Shown here: positions 14,841-17,328 of the stretch, piece by piece
How the letters are laid out: every line of letters begins with the position of its first letter
Numbering within the stretch: position 1 is the stretch's first letter
Source: CAZUMJ01 sp964621605
Lineage (GTDB): Bacteria; Actinomycetota; Acidimicrobiia; Acidimicrobiales; Iamiaceae
Assembly (NCBI GenBank): GCA_964621605.1
Contig: CAZUMJ010000048.1
Coordinates: 1 to 17,328, forward strand
Length of the DNA: 17,328 nt
Direction: 5' to 3'
Program-made: the position numbers and the translations under genes
Notes under the pieces: generated by a model
Seen by the model: the letters and a program-made list of their open reading frames with translations, nothing else
Told to the model about the DNA's origin: nothing
The model's database searches: none

Positions 14841-15428
14841 GTGAGCCGACCCGAATGGCACACCCCGAAAGGGCAGCGTCGGCGTGAGCTGTTGCTCGAT
14901 GCCGCGATGCGAGTCATCGCTGCCGGGGGCTACGCAGCCGCAACGCAGCGGGCGATCGCCGCTGAAGCCGGCGTCCCCGCGGCCTCCACCCACTACTTCT
15001 TCGACTCCGTCGACGACCTCGTGGCGCAGGCCGCAACCCGCTACCTCCAGCAACGGGTTGCGATCTACACCGTCGCCATCGAGGAGTTCGAACGGACCGA
15101 CGCCACCCCGGCCGAGGCTTGTAGGACCGCCGCAGAGCTCCTGAGGAGCGTGTCGGTCGACGCCCGCTCCGCCCAGTTCGACATCTACCTGCACGCCCGC
15201 CGCCACCAGGAGCAGGCGGCAATGGTGAAGGCCGCCATCGACGAGCTCGAAGCGCTCGCCGAGCGCGCGCTCACGGCGATCGGCGTTCGTGATGCCGCGG
15301 AGTGGACGGCCGCCTTCTTGGCGGTGGGCGACGGGTTCGCGCTGCGCGCGATCGCCGGCGCGGACGACCCACCGGAACGGCTCGAGCGCGCGCTACTGGC
15401 GTTGGTGACCGCCAGCCTCACCACCTGA
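14841..15428 (+). CDS. TetR-family transcriptional regulator (second)
   Basis: A 195-residue TetR-type regulator, normal length. The DNA-binding domain covers about residues 10-60: helix 1 RRELLLDAAMRVIAAGG (14-30), then the helix-turn-helix around TQRAIAAEAGVPAASTHYFF (35-54) and DSVDDLV. The C-terminal half (70-195) is all-helical and unspecific. The start is GTG at 14841 and has no clear Shine-Dalgarno sequence; the inverted repeat at 14804-14833 sits immediately upstream. Neighbours are the secreted propeller gene (80 bp upstream, same strand) and the MscS channel gene (77 bp downstream, with its own -10-like box). Autoregulation is likely from the repeat; control of either neighbour is possible but unproven. 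Confidence 0.92.
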   Translation: MSRPEWHTPKGQRRRELLLDAAMRVIAAGGYAAATQRAIAAEAGVPAASTHYFFDSVDDLVAQAATRYLQQRVAIYTVAIEEFERTDATPAEACRTAAELLRSVSVDARSAQFDIYLHARRHQEQAAMVKAAIDELEALAERALTAIGVRDAAEWTAAFLAVGDGFALRAIAGADDPPERLERALLALVTASLTT

Positions 15429-15491
15429 TCCCGGGCGCACCGCGAGGCCAGCGCGCGGGCTCGGTTCGGCGTTCCCATCGAGCCATCGCTG

Positions 15492-15497
15492 TAGCGT
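15492..15497 (+). promoter_or_regulatory. -10 box placed for leaderless transcription of the channel gene
   Basis: TAGCGT ends 8 nt before the ATG at 15506, and there is no Shine-Dalgarno sequence. It is the same hexamer as the box at 9185. Confidence 0.5.
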
Positions 15498-15505
15498 GCA
15501 CGCTC

Positions 15506-16546
15506 ATGCGGTCCGCAGTCTTTCTCTCGGGCCTGCCCGCTGACGTCACGCCAGATCAGCTTCAACGGTTGTGCGGGCCCGAACCCGCGAACGCCTGCCG
15601 GTGGGCGACGCACTACACCGACAACGCCGCACTCGTGGACGTGGCGAACTTCCTCGGTGGCCGGGTCTTCCACGTCGCGATCATCTGGGTGATCGCCTTC
15701 CTCGTGAGCCGGGTGGTGCGGGTCTTCATCAAGCGGGTGGCCCACCGCTTCGAGGACGCCGCTGCCTCTGGCCGCATCCAACGTGTCCGCGATCGCACCC
15801 CGTCTGTGTTCCTCGCGACCGGCGAGGTCGGGGTCCGGTCCGCGATGCGTGCCAAGACGATCGCCACCGTGCTGCGCAGTTGCGCCAGCGTCGTGATCTA
15901 CGGCTTTGCGCTCTTGTACACGTTGACGACGCTGGGGCTGCGGGTCGGTCCGCTGGTCGCGGGCGCGGGCGTGGTCGGGGTGGCGCTCGGCTTCGGCGCG
16001 CAGAGCATGGTGCGTGACTTCCTTGCCGGCATCTTCTTGCTCATCGAGGACCAGTTCGGCGTTGGCGACGCGATCGACGTGGCCGGTGCCGTGAACGGTG
16101 ACGTCGGCGTGGCGGGCACGGTGGAGGCGCTCACGCTGCGCTCGACCCGCATTCGCGACGTCTACGGAACGGTCTGGCACATCCCCAACGGCGAGATCCG
16201 TCGGGTCGGCAACAAGTCGCAAGGTTGGGCACGTGCCCTGCTGGACGTGCCGCTGCCATTCGATGTCGACGTCGACGCCGCAACCGAGCTGATCGAGTCG
16301 GTCGCCGTCGACGTCTGCGCACGGCCGGAGATCGCCACGAGCATCCTCGGCGCGCCCGAGGTCTGGGGCATCGAGCGCATCGATGCCGAGGGGGTTGTCG
16401 TGCGCCTGGTCATCAAGACGAGCCCGGGTGAGCAGTGGGGCGTGATGCGGGTGCTGCGAGCCGAGTTGAAGACCGCGTTCGAAGGTGCCGGGATGGGCTT
16501 TCAGCTTCCGACGGTCGTCGTGCGCGACGACACCGCGCGCTCGTAG
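15506..16546 (+). CDS. MscS-family mechanosensitive ion channel
   Basis: A 346-residue small-conductance mechanosensitive channel homologue that would release solutes on hypo-osmotic shock. A soluble N-terminal stretch (1-50) contains two cysteines (C23, C31). Transmembrane segments are near 53-75 and 119-143, and the pore-lining helix with its Gly/Ala packing runs about 148-182 (VAGAGVVGVALGFGAQSMVRDFLAGIF region). The beta-domain follows with GDAIDV (187-192), GTVEALTLRSTRIRD (204-218) and the hallmark IPNGE (226-230), then the C-terminal alpha/beta vestibule to about 340. The length and three predicted helices match MscS/YnaI-like short forms. ATG at 15506 is chosen over an open frame from 15302, which would overlap the TetR gene, because TAGCGT sits 8 nt upstream. 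It converges with the last gene, 2 bp apart. Confidence 0.94.
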   Translation: MRSAVFLSGLPADVTPDQLQRLCGPEPANACRWATHYTDNAALVDVANFLGGRVFHVAIIWVIAFLVSRVVRVFIKRVAHRFEDAAASGRIQRVRDRTPSVFLATGEVGVRSAMRAKTIATVLRSCASVVIYGFALLYTLTTLGLRVGPLVAGAGVVGVALGFGAQSMVRDFLAGIFLLIEDQFGVGDAIDVAGAVNGDVGVAGTVEALTLRSTRIRDVYGTVWHIPNGEIRRVGNKSQGWARALLDVPLPFDVDVDAATELIESVAVDVCARPEIATSILGAPEVWGIERIDAEGVVVRLVIKTSPGEQWGVMRVLRAELKTAFEGAGMGFQLPTVVVRDDTARS

Positions 16547-16553
16547 CGCTACG
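16542..16553. terminator. 12-bp palindrome joining two stop codons
   Basis: CGTAGCGCTACG is a perfect palindrome holding the TAG of the channel gene and, on the other strand, the TAG of the convergent gene. Its stem is too short to be a strong terminator by itself. Confidence 0.3.
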
Positions 16554-17328
16554 GGGTCGGTGCGGCTGGGGGCACCGTCGGCGCCGTGGTCGTCGAGGTC
16601 GCGTCGGTGGCGCGTTGCGTGAGGTCGTCGAGCGTGACGGGGTAGCAGTCGTGGAGCGGCACGTCGGTGCACAACCCCCAGCTGTTCCAGATCGTCTGCG
16701 TGTAGACGATGCCCCCGCTCGAGTACACGAGGGTCAGGCCGTAGGCACCGAACTTGCCGTGGCGGTCGAGACGGAGATCCAACTCGATGCCGTTCACCTG
16801 GTTCGGCGGGGCTTGGTCGGATGGAGGAATGACGTACCCCACGATCGGCACGCCCGCGGGCACGGTGGTCGTCGGGGAGGAACCGGGTGCGGTCGTCACG
16901 ACCGTCGTGGGCGTGGTGGTGGTCGAGTTGGGGTCGTCGACGGGGATGCCGCTCAGACCGACCACCGTCAGTCCCTGATCGACCGTTTCGAGGTGCGCGT
17001 CGAGCAACACGGCCGGGAGGTCGCCGGTGTTCTCGATCGTCACGAGGAACGTCTGGGTGCTGTCGGCGTCCACGACGCGTGCCTGTGCCGTGATCTTGCC
17101 TGCGTCCAGCGGGCCGGCTCCGGTGATCGCATCGGTGCTGGAGACGTGGCGGTTCAGGGGCGGGGCGTCGTCTGACAGGGCGAGAGCCACCAGTCCGGGG
17201 ATGAACACCACGGCGAGTGCAGCGAACAGCACGAGCACGCCGGGGTGGCGCCGCCACTCGAACGGGGGAAGGTGGGCCGACTCGACGGGAAGGATGTGCT
17301 CGCCCGGCAGGTCGTGCGGGGCGTCGTG
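16549..17328 (-). CDS. Membrane-anchored extracytoplasmic protein, unknown (5' end beyond window)
   Basis: I do not recognise this protein; 259 residues are visible. The frame runs open to the right edge. A GTG at 17238 could be read as a start, but the 30 codons before it, ending PPFEWRRHPG, make a typical basic cytoplasmic lead-in to the helix, there is no ribosome site at that GTG, and no ATG, GTG or TTG occurs in those 30 codons. So the true start is probably outside. One transmembrane helix (about visible residues 30-51, LVLFAALAVVFIPGLVALAL) is followed by a beta-rich domain with VTIENTGDLPAVLLDAHLE, which resembles an Ig-like or CARDB-type fold. A Thr/Pro linker (STTTTPTTVVTTAPG) and a second beta domain with a Cys pair (GLCTDVPLHDCYP) come next, then a Thr/Pro tail. 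Location should be outside the membrane. Confidence 0.75.
   Translation of the reverse strand, partial: HDAPHDLPGEHILPVESAHLPPFEWRRHPGVLVLFAALAVVFIPGLVALALSDDAPPLNRHVSSTDAITGAGPLDAGKITAQARVVDADSTQTFLVTIENTGDLPAVLLDAHLETVDQGLTVVGLSGIPVDDPNSTTTTPTTVVTTAPGSSPTTTVPAGVPIVGYVIPPSDQAPPNQVNGIELDLRLDRHGKFGAYGLTLVYSSGGIVYTQTIWNSWGLCTDVPLHDCYPVTLDDLTQRATDATSTTTAPTVPPAAPTP

Noticed and set aside
17236..17238. GTG as start of the last gene
   Set aside because: No ribosome site, and the open codons before it give a natural basic lead-in to the transmembrane helix; the gene more likely starts outside the window.
15185..17257. 690-codon minus-strand open frame across the channel gene
   Set aside because: It is antisense to MscS and out of frame with the real minus-strand gene at the right edge; no motif.
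1..17328. CRISPR array, tRNA or rRNA gene, insertion sequence, prophage or toxin-antitoxin genes
   Set aside because: I looked for regular spaced repeats, cloverleaf-like segments, transposase or integrase motifs and short paired genes and saw none; gene density and composition look even throughout.

Overview
The window is a dense, high-GC, actinobacterial-type chromosome segment. It has 14 protein-coding genes, no RNA genes and no stretch above 300 bases without a gene. Protein flavour (FadE-type acyl-CoA dehydrogenase ending YGGTDQIQ, SDR, HSL-type esterase, lipoprotein FKBP, Thr/Ser-rich linkers after exported N-termini), GTG/TTG starts and leaderless-looking starts all fit Actinomycetota. 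An Acidimicrobiia-like lineage is my guess from style, not something the sequence proves. The two edge genes are cut: an ABC exporter subunit at the left and a membrane-anchored unknown protein at the right.

Left block (1-3991, minus strand): a tetR gene followed by two ABC exporter half-transporter genes. Gaps are 21 bp and then a TGATG overlap, so this is a self-regulated efflux operon. The two nucleotide-binding domains carry complementary defects (Asp for the catalytic Glu and Gln for the switch His in one; VSAGE for the signature motif in the other), the mark of a heterodimeric exporter with one degenerate ATP site.

Catabolic block (4072-11966): a divergent SDR oxidoreductase, an acyl-CoA dehydrogenase with an unusual low-complexity insert, an HSL-type esterase and an aldehyde dehydrogenase on the opposite strand, a secreted unknown protein, a zinc-free quinone oxidoreductase and a MOSC protein. 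The enzymes fit oxidation of hydrophobic acyl, alcohol or aldehyde substrates, but they lie on both strands with several promoters, so a single pathway is not shown.

Right block (11976-17328): an FKBP-type prolyl isomerase lipoprotein, a second alpha/beta hydrolase, a secreted seven-repeat FG-GAP/VCBS beta-propeller protein with a TTG start, a second TetR regulator behind a near-perfect 11-bp inverted repeat, an MscS-type channel, and a convergent membrane-anchored protein with a Thr-rich linker.

Regulatory structure is the most distinctive content. Three plus-strand genes have a TAGNGT box 6-8 nt before the ATG, as in leaderless transcription, and one of these boxes is built on the stop codon of the preceding gene. 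The leader of the aldehyde dehydrogenase holds three GGT(N)ACC dyads at 14-bp steps plus a fourth copy farther upstream. I did not find a clear undescribed multi-gene system; the best leads are these operator arrays and the insert-bearing acyl-CoA dehydrogenase.
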